Shown here: in pieces, positions 54,917-63,896 of the stretch | Layout: the number at the start of each line of letters is the position of its first letter | Numbering within the stretch: position 1 is the first letter of the stretch | Assembly (NCBI RefSeq): GCF_019343495.1 | Contig: NZ_CP072549.1 | Coordinates: 1,054,001-1,118,000 of the forward strand | DNA from: Acinetobacter lwoffii | GTDB lineage: Bacteria > Pseudomonadota > Gammaproteobacteria > Pseudomonadales > Moraxellaceae | Reading direction: 5' to 3' | DNA: 64,000 nt | The notes under the pieces: generated by a model | Databases searched by the model: none | Seen by the model: only the letters and a program-made list of their open reading frames with translations | Told to the model about the DNA's origin: nothing | Program-made: the position numbers and the translations under genes

Positions 54917-55954
54917 TCAGAACCGCTGAACTGAATACTGATTGCCATCTTCAAAGCTCAAGATATTTTCTGGAAATCTTAAGGCGCCGAGTCGATGTCT
55001 GAACGCGACACCCTGTTGACGATCGAGATAGCGTTTACCCACTGAATAATCCACACAAAATACGTTTTGTTGCTGTCCATACCATTGCAGTGCATCGATC
55101 GATTTGAGTAAACCGGTTTTTTCTTCAGTAGATTTAAAGTTCCGCCAATAATGTCCAGTAATGACTGGAATTTGGTCGGTATAGCTGTCCCACCATGGCA
55201 CGCGGTCGATCATCCGCCACCTTCCACCGGCATAAATCGGTTCTAAGGCGATTTTTTCCGCACCAGAAGTAATGACCCGAATCGGATTGTGCATTTGCTC
55301 ATGCAGCTCTTTCTCTGCGAGATGTTGCAATAAAGGTAAAGTTGCAGCTGGGTCTTTGAACTGGTGTTGGTATTGTTGCTGCTCTATCTGGATGAATTCA
55401 TTAATACCTAAGGCTTGCAGATCCAGCGCTGTATGTTGAACGAAATCAGCATAGGCTTCTCCAAGTGAAGAAAAGCCAGAATTGCGTAATTGGTCAATTG
55501 ATCCTTGATGCCAACAAGCATGCACAACACGCAGCTGCTCCGACTCCAAGACCAACGGTAAGCTATTTAAAAAATCCAGAATCCATTGTCGATCTTTGAT
55601 TGAGGCTTGGATCGAATCAAAAGGCTTCAGATCATCCTGATGCGGTGAACCAAAAAACCAGCCATTGCCTTCCCGCAAAGTATCGGTCAACAGGTTCAAT
55701 TCATGATTACCCATCACACATTGTGCATAGCCTTCATCTACCAGCTGTTTGACGCGTTTGATCACCGCAACACTGTCTTGCCCCCGGTCACATAGATCAC
55801 CGACAAAAATTAGTTTACGCTGTTCTGGATGATGACCATGCTGGTCATAACCTAATACCTGGATCAGTTGTTCCAGCGCGGCAATCTCACCATGAATATC
55901 CCCTACGATATCCACGGGGCCAGTGAAAGCCTGCTGTATAAATGAGTACTTCAT
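54917..55954 (-). CDS. Metallophosphoesterase (calcineurin-like)
   Basis: The 345-residue protein has the metallophosphatase motifs in order: GDIHGEIAALEQL (DxH), LIFVGDLCDRGQDSV (GDxxDRG) and CVMGNHELNLL (GNHE), with the later metal-binding HACWH and TGHYW regions. The motif spacing resembles PP1/PP2A-type and diadenosine tetraphosphatase-type bacterial enzymes, but the long C-terminal part (about residues 160-345) is not that of ApaH. Its substrate is therefore unknown. It is monocistronic. Confidence 0.85.
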   Translation of the reverse strand: MKYSFIQQAFTGPVDIVGDIHGEIAALEQLIQVLGYDQHGHHPEQRKLIFVGDLCDRGQDSVAVIKRVKQLVDEGYAQCVMGNHELNLLTDTLREGNGWFFGSPHQDDLKPFDSIQASIKDRQWILDFLNSLPLVLESEQLRVVHACWHQGSIDQLRNSGFSSLGEAYADFVQHTALDLQALGINEFIQIEQQQYQHQFKDPAATLPLLQHLAEKELHEQMHNPIRVITSGAEKIALEPIYAGGRWRMIDRVPWWDSYTDQIPVITGHYWRNFKSTEEKTGLLKSIDALQWYGQQQNVFCVDYSVGKRYLDRQQGVAFRHRLGALRFPENILSFEDGNQYSVQRF

Positions 55955-56295
55955 TTATGCATCCTGAATTAAGTCTAAAACAGAATATATCTCTATGAGT
56001 ATGCTTTAAATTTATGTAGATCTGAATACAAAATGAATCATCATTTAAATAAATCAATGTTCAGTATTGTAAGTTTAAGTGAAATCATGAGCTTAATTTT
56101 TATGAAGACGCTTATCTTGTTCTTAAAAGTATTGGCAAATGCCGACTATGCTGCTTGAATATTTAAGAGCTTGATCTGATATTTTTATATTTGATATTTA
56201 GTTCAGTGGAGGCTGAAATACTTATGAAATAAAAAAAATTACATTTCAATAGCGTAATAAAAAAAGCCCATTCTTAGAATGAGCTTTTAGAATCT
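55955..56295. other. AT-rich intergenic region before the tRNA
   Basis: This region of about 340 bases between the metallophosphoesterase start and the tRNA-Val 3' end is AT-rich and without a credible gene. The right end holds the tRNA terminator. The left end must contain the phosphoesterase promoter. Confidence 0.5.
56261..56288 (-). terminator. Intrinsic terminator of tRNA-Val
   Basis: On the minus strand aaaagctcattct-aag-aatgggctttt (one G-U pair) is followed by T6 directly downstream of the tRNA 3' end. Confidence 0.85.
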
Positions 56296-56372
56296 TGGTA
56301 GGTATAAGCAGACTCGAACTGCTGACCTCTACGATGTCAACGTAGCGCTCTAACCAACTGAGCTATACACCT
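56296..56372 (-). tRNA. tRNA-Val (anticodon GAC)
   Basis: Read on the minus strand, the 77-base sequence folds as a tRNA. The acceptor arms are AGGTGTA and TATACCT, followed by the discriminator A and an encoded CCA end. The D arm is GCTCAGTTGGTTAGAGC, the anticodon stem CTACG/CGTAG with loop TTGACAT, and the T arm contains GTTCGAGTC. The anticodon GAC (plus-strand 56336-56338) reads GUC/GUU Val codons. It is a single gene with its own terminator. Confidence 0.95.
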
Positions 56373-56419
56373 AGAATGCTTGGCATATTATAAATTTTTC
56401 CGACCGAAAACAAGCCTTT

Positions 56420-58414
56420 TCATTTAGTTTTTAAAACGTCCGCGCAAGTTTTAAGCAAATCCTTGAATTTTTTCAATTCTTGTTCAGTTATTGGGGTTCC
56501 CGAATAAAGATTTTTTTCAAAAACCTGTATAGCTTGAATAAAGGCAGTCTGGTTTTCAATCTGAACCTGTTGAGATAAACGCTGCATCCAGTGATGAAAA
56601 GTTTCTGCAGGCTGTTTTTTGAGATGATCAGTTAGAGATTGATTCAGCTGTTGAATCGCACGATCAAATGGAGATTGCGCCTGTCGGGCTTTTAGATAAA
56701 TTCTAAAGATATAGGCCAAAATCAATAGCGCAATACTGCCCAGTAAAATTATGACACTCGAATAAACTGAACCGAGGCCTAATTTTGATAACCAGTTTTG
56801 TTGTGATTCTGCATTATAACCCACCACCTTACTTTGCCATTGGTAGCTGGCATAATCGCTCCAAACGCGTAGTTTGGTGACCCATAGATTATGCTGCGAG
56901 TTCCAGGTCGACTGATTTGCCGATACCCATGCATCCTGAGAAAGCAGATTTTGCATACCATCATCTATACGCTGTGGAGCGATCATTGCGGTTGGATCAA
57001 AGCGTTGCCATTTCTGGTCAATCCAGACTTCTGTCCAGGCGTGCGCATCGAGCTGCCGGACTTCCCAGCTCATGCGATCTGGTGCCAACTCCCCACCCTG
57101 ATAGCCGGTGACCACCCGTGCAGGAATCCCAACGTAACGCATCAGCATCACGAAACTCGAGGCATAGTGTTCACAAAACCCTTGCCGGGAATTAAACAGG
57201 AACTCATCAATCCGGTTTTGCCCCAATTGGCCCGGCTTCAGGGTATAAACAAAGTTATTCTGTCGATACCAATTCAAGACTTTCTGTACATAACTCCGGG
57301 GATCTTCCGCACTTTGCGCATATAGACGTTGTGCTAATTGTTGCGCTCGCGGGTCAAGCCGGCGCTGCACTTGGGTATTCGTTCGCTCGATATATTGCGT
57401 TGGCAAAGTCTGAGGGTCATATTCTGTCCCGATCCATTGTAACGAAATCGGTTCAACACGTTGCGTGAGCCGTCTCGGCACAATGCTCCAATCCTGACGG
57501 TTATAATAACGGCGTTCCACAGGTATCGATTTTTCCAACCCCATGATCCAGAACACCGAAGGATCCGCAGCCAGATATTGGTAGTTCCAGCCTGTAGGTA
57601 CGGGTGAAGTATCCATCGGTTGTCGCATTAAAGGCTGCTGATTGACGAAACTGCTGGTCCAGCGTTGCCCATCATATTCATCTAGCACTAAAGCTCGCCA
57701 ATAGAGTTCTGAGCGCGGCGGAAGCTTGCCGACATCACCAATAATCCGGAAAGCCAGTGAACTAGATTGGGATAATTCGGCAATATCCCCAGGTGACATA
57801 CTGTCACTCATGCCGGTCATACCCTTATTTTCAGGAATGGGAATATGCCAAAGTGGCGGCAAGCGCGGAAAGAAAATAAATAGTAAAATGAAAAATGGAA
57901 CGGCGTACAAGATAAACTTGCCTACATGTTTTGCATCCTGTTGCAATGCTGCGCGCTGAGTGATCTGCTCCTGCTCAAACTCGCTGGTCTGAATCCGGTA
58001 CAAACCAATCAGACAGCTGATTAAACACAGCACAATCACGATCGCCATCCCAAAAGATTGGCTATATAGGAATGAGCTGGCAGCAACAAACAGGGCAAAA
58101 TTAAACAGAATAATCAGGTCACGTTTATTTTTACTTTCCAGTGATTTGGCAAATAAAAAAGTAGATAAAACTGCTACCCCAGCCTCAACACCGATAAAAC
58201 TATGATGGCTCAAATAAATACTGCCTAGTGCCAAAGCCGTCAGCAGGAAAGTGCCCGTTTTTGGAAATGGCTGCTGACGTTTCAGGAAAAGCCAGATACA
58301 CAGAATACTGATGGCAAAAATTATACTGAGTAGTACAGGAATAAATGCCATCTGGGCGATGAGAATCAGTCCCAAAGTCAGCACAATCGAGGTCCGGATT
58401 TTTGCATTGATCAT
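56420..58414 (-). CDS. tgpA: TgpA-type transglutaminase-like membrane protein (DUF3488)
   Basis: The 664-residue protein has about five or six N-terminal membrane helices, a large periplasmic transglutaminase-like domain and one C-terminal helix (about 550-570) with a cytoplasmic tail. The Cys-His-Asp triad is visible in SRQGFCEHYASSFVMLMRYV, LDAHAWTEVWI and WQRFDPTAMIAP. In Pseudomonas, TgpA is a membrane protein with transglutaminase activity that is essential for growth. The start at ATG 58414, 13 bases after the preceding stop and behind GGCGGG, was chosen over a longer frame that overlaps that gene. It is the last gene of a moxR-DUF58-tgpA operon. Confidence 0.9.
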   Translation of the reverse strand: MINAKIRTSIVLTLGLILIAQMAFIPVLLSIIFAISILCIWLFLKRQQPFPKTGTFLLTALALGSIYLSHHSFIGVEAGVAVLSTFLFAKSLESKNKRDLIILFNFALFVAASSFLYSQSFGMAIVIVLCLISCLIGLYRIQTSEFEQEQITQRAALQQDAKHVGKFILYAVPFFILLFIFFPRLPPLWHIPIPENKGMTGMSDSMSPGDIAELSQSSSLAFRIIGDVGKLPPRSELYWRALVLDEYDGQRWTSSFVNQQPLMRQPMDTSPVPTGWNYQYLAADPSVFWIMGLEKSIPVERRYYNRQDWSIVPRRLTQRVEPISLQWIGTEYDPQTLPTQYIERTNTQVQRRLDPRAQQLAQRLYAQSAEDPRSYVQKVLNWYRQNNFVYTLKPGQLGQNRIDEFLFNSRQGFCEHYASSFVMLMRYVGIPARVVTGYQGGELAPDRMSWEVRQLDAHAWTEVWIDQKWQRFDPTAMIAPQRIDDGMQNLLSQDAWVSANQSTWNSQHNLWVTKLRVWSDYASYQWQSKVVGYNAESQQNWLSKLGLGSVYSSVIILLGSIALLILAYIFRIYLKARQAQSPFDRAIQQLNQSLTDHLKKQPAETFHHWMQRLSQQVQIENQTAFIQAIQVFEKNLYSGTPITEQELKKFKDLLKTCADVLKTK

Positions 58415-58427
58415 GAATTTACCCGCC

Positions 58428-59333
58428 TCAGGCCTGCGCCAACAATTGTTTGGCTTTCCGCAGTTGTTCTTCACCTGCGCCCTGAGGCAATTCGGCCTGT
58501 GGCAAATGCAGACTGTACGCACATTGCTGCTGCTCGCATTGCTCGACCAGACCCATCACAAATTCAAGTTTTTCTTCATGTGACTGGCTCGGCATATGTG
58601 CATAATGAATCTCGATACTGTGTTCATCCTGATATTGCTCAAAAACTTTGACATACAGGCCTTGCCCACGGGCAAACTGCTTCCAGGACACCGCCTGCAA
58701 GGAATCGCCTGACTGGTAATTGCGCAATTCACGAAACTCATCCATATCCAGTTCAAAACGGTTGAGATGATATTTATTTTCTGTGCTAAAAACTTCAGCT
58801 TTAGGCGCGACCCAGGCCGAATGCTGATGATAAAGATAGGTCCAAGCCCGCACCAGACCAAAGGGATAAACCGAATAAATCTGAATCGCCGGGTAATCAA
58901 ACTTGCCACGTTGCTCTGCATAAAATGGCAGAATAAATTGCTGTTTTTGCGCATTCAGATAAACTTTCGCTAGCTGATTCCCTGCTTTGATATACAAATA
59001 GCGGGGGCGAAGTTGCTGTTGTTGAAAATAAAGATGTAGATTCAGGCTATGACCGACCTGCCCCACCTCATCTGCGATCAATTCAATTTGCAGGTCATGC
59101 AACTGTTTAAACGTCAGATAAAAACTGACACACAGCACCGCGCTGATTAAAAAGCAGAAACCTAAAATCAGGTTATTGGCATAGTTCACTCCCGCCACAA
59201 AGGTGATGAAGATCAACACCAGATACAGATAGCCCTGCTGATAAATAAATACCAAGACATCTTTCTGCGAGAGCTGTTTCTGCTTGGAAAATTGAAAGCG
59301 TTTGGCCAGCCATTTTTGCCAGGTCTTATCCAA
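58428..59333 (-). CDS. DUF58 domain protein
   Basis: The 301-residue protein has two hydrophobic segments (about 28-48 and 49-70) and the DUF58 core in the C-terminal half, with the family signature RNYQSGDSLQAVSWKQFARG. DUF58 proteins accompany MoxR ATPases and often have a von Willebrand-like fold; their reaction is unknown. The start codon is TTG (59331-59333), supported by AAGGAG seven bases upstream; the first in-frame ATG lies much further inside. The Shine-Dalgarno overlaps the moxR stop, so translation is coupled. Confidence 0.87.
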   Translation of the reverse strand: MDKTWQKWLAKRFQFSKQKQLSQKDVLVFIYQQGYLYLVLIFITFVAGVNYANNLILGFCFLISAVLCVSFYLTFKQLHDLQIELIADEVGQVGHSLNLHLYFQQQQLRPRYLYIKAGNQLAKVYLNAQKQQFILPFYAEQRGKFDYPAIQIYSVYPFGLVRAWTYLYHQHSAWVAPKAEVFSTENKYHLNRFELDMDEFRELRNYQSGDSLQAVSWKQFARGQGLYVKVFEQYQDEHSIEIHYAHMPSQSHEEKLEFVMGLVEQCEQQQCAYSLHLPQAELPQGAGEEQLRKAKQLLAQA

Positions 59334-59345
59334 GAGAGGACTCCT

Positions 59346-60296
59346 TTAGCTGACCGCAACCTGTTGCATGACATTAGAGGTTTCAGCTTCACTCAAACCC
59401 AGACGATGGGAGGTCACCGCGACAAATACAGCCTGCACATCATCCGGCGTGACAAAAGCGCGTTGCTGAATCAGGGCATGCGCCTGTGCGGCACGCTTCA
59501 AGGCCAGTAAACCACGAGTAGAAAGTCCATGACGGCTTTTACGAGTTTCTTCTGCCAGATCGAGCAGATATTCCTGAATCGCTTCACTAATAAACACCTG
59601 ATGCGCCAGACTTTGTAGATCCAGAATTTCATCTTCAGTAAAAATATGCGCCAGACTGGCAATCAGGGCAAAACGAGATTCCTGCTGTAATAACAGTTTT
59701 TCTGCATGGCGCGATGGATAACCTAAAGACAGACGCATCAGGAAACGGTCCAGTTGGGATTCCGGCAAAGCATAGGTTCCACTTTGAAACAGCGGGTTTT
59801 GTGTGGCAATCACCCAGAAAGGTTTCGGTAAGGCATAGCGTACGCCATCAATGGTGGCATAGCCCTCTTCCATGGCCTCGAGTAAGGCGCTCTGGGTTTT
59901 GGGACTACAACGGTTGATTTCATCTGCCAGTAAAATCTGAGTAAAAATCGGGCCTTGTTTAAACTCGAACTGATGTTCTTTCTGGTTAAACATGTTAATA
60001 CCGATGACATCACTGGCCAGCATGTCATTGGTAAATTGGATCCGCTGGAACTTTAACCCAGCCAGATGTGCCAGACTGCTGGCTAATGTAGTTTTACCCA
60101 ATCCGGGTAAATCTTCAAATAAGACATGTCCGCCTGCAATCAAACAACAGAGTGCCAGTGTGGTCTGGGCCTGCTTATCCAACACAATGGCATTAACTTC
60201 TTCAAAAAAACGCTGGATCTTGGGTGCATAACTTGCAATTTTTTGTTCAAGCACAGTATTGATGTGTGCAATGTCGTTATTTTCCTTTTGTTTCAT
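59346..60296 (-). CDS. MoxR family AAA+ ATPase
   Basis: The 316-residue protein is a MoxR-type AAA+ ATPase: Walker A in FEDLPGLGKTTLASSL, Walker B in ILLADEINRCSPKTQSALLE, and ATQNPLFQSGTYALPESQLD as sensor region. Such ATPases act as chaperone-like partners for proteins such as DUF58 members in assembly or maturation of complexes; the client here is presumably encoded by the next genes. Starting at ATG 60296 (MKQKENNDIAHINT) fits the family length better than the longer frame. First gene of the operon. Confidence 0.92.
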   Translation of the reverse strand: MKQKENNDIAHINTVLEQKIASYAPKIQRFFEEVNAIVLDKQAQTTLALCCLIAGGHVLFEDLPGLGKTTLASSLAHLAGLKFQRIQFTNDMLASDVIGINMFNQKEHQFEFKQGPIFTQILLADEINRCSPKTQSALLEAMEEGYATIDGVRYALPKPFWVIATQNPLFQSGTYALPESQLDRFLMRLSLGYPSRHAEKLLLQQESRFALIASLAHIFTEDEILDLQSLAHQVFISEAIQEYLLDLAEETRKSRHGLSTRGLLALKRAAQAHALIQQRAFVTPDDVQAVFVAVTSHRLGLSEAETSNVMQQVAVS

Positions 60297-60742
60297 GCCC
60301 CAGATCACAATAATTTCCTTAATAAAACATGGCCTAAGATTAACATACACTGAAATTTAAATTTTCCCAAAAGATCAATCATCTGTCTGTGTAACTAAGT
60401 GAAAAATAGTTATTAGAAAATGACGAGGATTCAAATAATAGAAGAGTCAAAATGATCAGGTTGAAAAGAAGTAAGAAGCGCAGACAACAAATAAAATGAT
60501 CAGCACAAATAGCGATCATTTTTCTTTTCGCTCCAATTTCAAAATATCGACATATGCTCATTCCTCTATTTGAAAAGAATCATACTTAAAAGGTATAGAG
60601 ACTTAAGTGATTTACTGGGTTTTTATAAAAATTTTCTCGGTTAGCTCAATCAATGACATCAGATTTAACCGAATCGTCTATTTCCCTAGCAGTTTTAAAC
60701 AATAAAAAAGCGCCCCGAAAGGCGCTTATTATGACTTAACAA
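60297..60742. other. Intergenic region between moxR and ybdD
   Basis: This AT-rich region of about 440 bases includes the moxR leader and promoter area and the ybdD terminator (60704-60730). A 60-codon frame at 60379-60561 on the minus strand has no family similarity or good start context, and I do not call it a gene. Nothing else is recognisable. Confidence 0.5.
60704..60730 (-). terminator. Intrinsic terminator of cstA-ybdD
   Basis: The arms aagcgcc and ggcgctt surround CCGAAA. On the minus strand a T-rich tract follows, about 12 bases after the ybdD stop. Confidence 0.82.
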
Positions 60743-61045
60743 TTAACACGGACACTTCTTCATATCACCACCCGCAGATGGATAACGGGAATCCACACAA
60801 TGGCGATAAAATGTTTTCGGGTCCATAGCTTCCAGATCGGGATGATGCTTGCGCATATGCTCCACATAGGTCTGATAATCAGGGACACCAACCATCAGGC
60901 GGAAACTTTGCTGCAAACGTTGCCACAAGGTCGCAATCCGTGACCAGTTTTTCGGATTCAGGATTAAATCCTTTTGTGACATCACGGTCATTTTGATGAT
61001 TTTATAAATCATCGTTTTCCCGCTTTTGGCAAACTTCAGATTCAT
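60743..61045 (-). CDS. YbdD/YjiX family small protein
   Basis: The predicted protein of 100 residues ends in the YbdD/YjiX domain (last 65 residues): LWQRLQQSFRLMVGVPDYQT, HHPDLEAMDPKTFYRHCVDS and the terminal KKCPC. E. coli homologues are about 65-67 residues and are encoded next to CstA/BtsT carbon-starvation transporters, as here. The start at ATG 61045 has AAGGGG upstream and lies 11 bases after cstA. The first 35 residues are an extension without similarity, so an internal start (for example Met at residue 22) is possible. The function is unknown but linked to the transporter. Confidence 0.88.
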   Translation of the reverse strand: MNLKFAKSGKTMIYKIIKMTVMSQKDLILNPKNWSRIATLWQRLQQSFRLMVGVPDYQTYVEHMRKHHPDLEAMDPKTFYRHCVDSRYPSAGGDMKKCPC

Positions 61046-61055
61046 AATATTCCCC

Positions 61056-63155
61056 TTAATGACCTTTCGCTGGCTGAATCTCTTCAGGATCGCGATAAAT
61101 CGCTTCTGCTTCATGTACAGATGGCTCAGGATTTGCCAATGCACGACGAATCACGCGAATTGCAGCAAACAACATGACAAAGGCTACAATCATAAAGAAA
61201 GCACAGAGCGCAGCATTAATCTGGTTCGACATCGCTACCGTCTGCATTTCTGCCACAGTTTTCGCTGGTGCCAGGATTTCATTATTGGCAATCGCCGTGT
61301 TGAAACGATCAGCCTGCGCAAGGAAACCAATCTTTGGATTTTCGTGGAAAATCTTCTGCCAGCCTGCTGTCATGGAAGTAATGAACAGGAACACTGTCGG
61401 GATAATTGTCACCCAGACATATTTCTGTTTTTTCATCTTGAACAGAATGACAGTACCAAGAATGAGCGCCATCGCAGCCAAAATCTGGTTACCAATACCA
61501 AACAGCGGCCATAAACTGTTAATCCCGCCGAGTGGATCGACTACGCCCTGATAGACGAAGAAGCCCCAGCCTGCCACTGCAACCGCAGTACCCAACAGGT
61601 TTCCGAAGAAGTTATGCGACTGTTTCACCGCTGGAATTACGATACCGACAGTATCCTGCACCATGAAACGACAGGCACGCGTACCAGCATCAACAGCAGT
61701 CAGGATGAATAGTGCTTCAAACAAAATCGCAAAGTGATACCAGAACGCCATCATTTCACGACTGTTGAAAATTTCGGTGATGATATGCGCCATACCGATT
61801 GCAAAAGTTGGTGCACCACCAGTACGCGATAGAATCGAATTTTCACCGACTTCTTGTGCCAGTAAGGTCAAGGCTTCAGGGGTTACCACAAAACCAAGGG
61901 TTCGTACTGCTTCTGCTGCACTTTCGGCTGTAGTACCGAGTAATGCGGCTGGTGAGTTAATGGCAAAGTAAATTCCTGGATCCAGAATTGCAGCACAGAT
62001 CAAGGCCATGATCGCCACAAAAGATTCCATCAACATACCGCCGTAACCGATCATGCGGATATCGCGTTCATTGTTGACCAGTTTCGGTGTCGTTCCTGAA
62101 GACACCAAAGCATGGAAACCGGAAATCGCACCACAGGCAATGGTAATAAACAGGAATGGGAACATAGAACCTGCGAATACAGGACCAGTACCATCAACGA
62201 ATTTGGTAATTGCTGGCAGTTTCATTTCAGGCATGGCAAACAGGATACCCACGGCCAGACCTGCAATCACGCCAATTTTCAGGAAGGTTGACAGGTAATC
62301 ACGTGGGGCAAGTAATAGCCAGACTGGCAATACCGACGCAATGAAGCCATAAATGATCAGCGCCCAAGTCAGTTCAGTGCCAGAAAGTGTAAAGAATGGC
62401 CCCCAATATGGATGTTGTGCGATGTTTTCACCGTAGATAATGCCCAGCATCATCAAGACGAAACCAATAATCGAAACTTCAGCAATTTTACCCGGGCGGA
62501 TAAAACGCATGTAGATGCCCATAAAGATCGCAATCGGAATGGTGGCTGCAATACTGAACACACCCCATGGGCTGTTGGTTAGCGCTTTCACCACCACCAG
62601 TGCCAATACCGCCAGAATGATAATCATCACACCCAAGGCACCAAGCATCACGATAATACCGGCAAAAGTACCCAGTTCCTGCTTGGCCATTTCACCGAGT
62701 GATCGACCGTCACGACGGGTAGAAATAAACAGCACCAGAAAATCCTGGACTGCACCGGCAAGCACCACGCCGACCAGTAGCCAGATCGTGCCCGGCAGAT
62801 AACCCATCTGCGCTGCAAGGATTGGACCGACTAAAGGACCTGCACCGGCAATCGCCGCAAAGTGATGGCCAAACAGAACGCTTTTATTGGTCGGCACATA
62901 GTCCAGACCATCGGCCAGACGATGCGCAGGCGTTAAACGGCGTTCATTCAGCTCAAATACTTTGGTGGCGATAAACAAACTGTAGAAACGGTAAGCAATG
63001 CTATAGACGCAGGCGGCGGCAAGTACCAGCCAGACTGCATTGACATGCTCACCCCGACTCAGTGCCAGGACTCCAAAGGAGACTGCACCCACAATGGCTA
63101 CCAAAAGCCAAATCATTTTCGAAGTCAGCGTCGACTTCTTTTGTAAAGTTTCCAT
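61056..63155 (-). CDS. cstA: Carbon starvation protein A (CstA/BtsT family transporter)
   Basis: The 699-residue protein has about 16-18 membrane helices and the CstA-family blocks FGHHFAAIAGAGPLVGPILA, GAVQDFLVLFISTRRDGRSL, ACGAISGFHALVSSGTTPKL and DAGTRACRFMVQDT. E. coli CstA carries peptides and pyruvate under carbon starvation, and BtsT imports pyruvate; both fit this family, and the substrate here is not determined. The gene is followed after 11 bases by ybdD, forming an operon. In E. coli, cstA is activated by CRP; no clear CRP site is seen here. Confidence 0.93.
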   Translation of the reverse strand: METLQKKSTLTSKMIWLLVAIVGAVSFGVLALSRGEHVNAVWLVLAAACVYSIAYRFYSLFIATKVFELNERRLTPAHRLADGLDYVPTNKSVLFGHHFAAIAGAGPLVGPILAAQMGYLPGTIWLLVGVVLAGAVQDFLVLFISTRRDGRSLGEMAKQELGTFAGIIVMLGALGVMIIILAVLALVVVKALTNSPWGVFSIAATIPIAIFMGIYMRFIRPGKIAEVSIIGFVLMMLGIIYGENIAQHPYWGPFFTLSGTELTWALIIYGFIASVLPVWLLLAPRDYLSTFLKIGVIAGLAVGILFAMPEMKLPAITKFVDGTGPVFAGSMFPFLFITIACGAISGFHALVSSGTTPKLVNNERDIRMIGYGGMLMESFVAIMALICAAILDPGIYFAINSPAALLGTTAESAAEAVRTLGFVVTPEALTLLAQEVGENSILSRTGGAPTFAIGMAHIITEIFNSREMMAFWYHFAILFEALFILTAVDAGTRACRFMVQDTVGIVIPAVKQSHNFFGNLLGTAVAVAGWGFFVYQGVVDPLGGINSLWPLFGIGNQILAAMALILGTVILFKMKKQKYVWVTIIPTVFLFITSMTAGWQKIFHENPKIGFLAQADRFNTAIANNEILAPAKTVAEMQTVAMSNQINAALCAFFMIVAFVMLFAAIRVIRRALANPEPSVHEAEAIYRDPEEIQPAKGH

Positions 63156-63270
63156 TCAATCCCTCATATTGTGATGCATACAAATCAGCGTGATTGTTGT
63201 TGTTCGAGGTACTGCTGTTTTCCCTTGCGACTTTACGCCTGTTCTTTTGCTTTTCCTCTACGACTTTGGC

Positions 63271-63300
63271 ATAAAAAAAGGGATGATTTAAATCATCCCT
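63271..63300 (-). terminator. Intrinsic terminator of efp
   Basis: The perfect repeat agggatgattt/aaatcatccct is followed on the minus strand by a T-run of seven, about 27 bases after the efp stop. Confidence 0.88.
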
Positions 63301-63326
63301 CTCGATAATAGTCTATTTTCAAACCA

Positions 63327-63896
63327 TTATGCACGTTCTAAATAGTCACCAGTACGGGTATCTACACGAACGCTTTCTTCTTGCTGTACGAATAATGGAA
63401 CACGTACTACAGCACCTGTTTCAAGTTTCGCTGGCTTACCGCCACCGCCAGAAGTATCACCACGAACACCTGGATCAGTTTCAACGATTTTAAGTACGAC
63501 GAAGTTCGGTGGAGTCACGTTTAAAGGCACGCCATTGAACAACATGATGGTACATTTTTCATTTGAATCGTCTTTTAACCATTTTGCAGCATCGCTCATT
63601 GCTGTTTTATCAGCTGCGATCTGTTCAAAGGTAACAGGATCCATGAAGTTCCACATTTCGCCATCGTTGTACAAGTATTCCATTTCTACTTCAACGATAT
63701 CAGCCGCTTCTAGGTTCTCGCCTGATTTGAAAGTTTTTTCCAGAACTTTACCTGATTTAAGGTTACGTAATTTTACGCGGTTAAAAGCTTGGCCTTTACC
63801 TGGTTTTACGTATTCGTTTTCCATGATTGAACATGGGTTGCCATCAAGCATAACCTTAAGGCCTGACTTGAAATCATTCGTAGAATAATAGGCCAT
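63327..63896 (-). CDS. efp: Elongation factor P
   Basis: EF-P rescues ribosomes stalled on polyproline. The 189-residue, three-domain protein has [20 protein letters not shown] with Lys34 at the tip of domain I, the residue that is beta-lysylated by EpmA/EpmB in the E. coli type. The C-terminal [14 protein letters not shown] is diagnostic for EF-P. No EpmA or EpmB gene is in the window. The gene is preceded by GGAG and is monocistronic. The start codon ATG agrees with the family length (188 in E. coli). Confidence 0.97.
   Translation of the reverse strand: MAYYSTNDFKSGLKVMLDGNPCSIMENEYVKPGKGQAFNRVKLRNLKSGKVLEKTFKSGENLEAADIVEVEMEYLYNDGEMWNFMDPVTFEQIAADKTAMSDAAKWLKDDSNEKCTIMLFNGVPLNVTPPNFVVLKIVETDPGVRGDTSGGGGKPAKLETGAVVRVPLFVQQEESVRVDTRTGDYLERA

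Noticed and set aside
60379..60561. Minus-strand 60-codon frame between moxR and ybdD
   Set aside because: No start context, no similarity, and random-looking residue composition.
63156..63270. CRP-binding site in front of cstA
   Set aside because: No TGTGA-N6-TCACA-like sequence is visible in the leader, despite the E. coli precedent.
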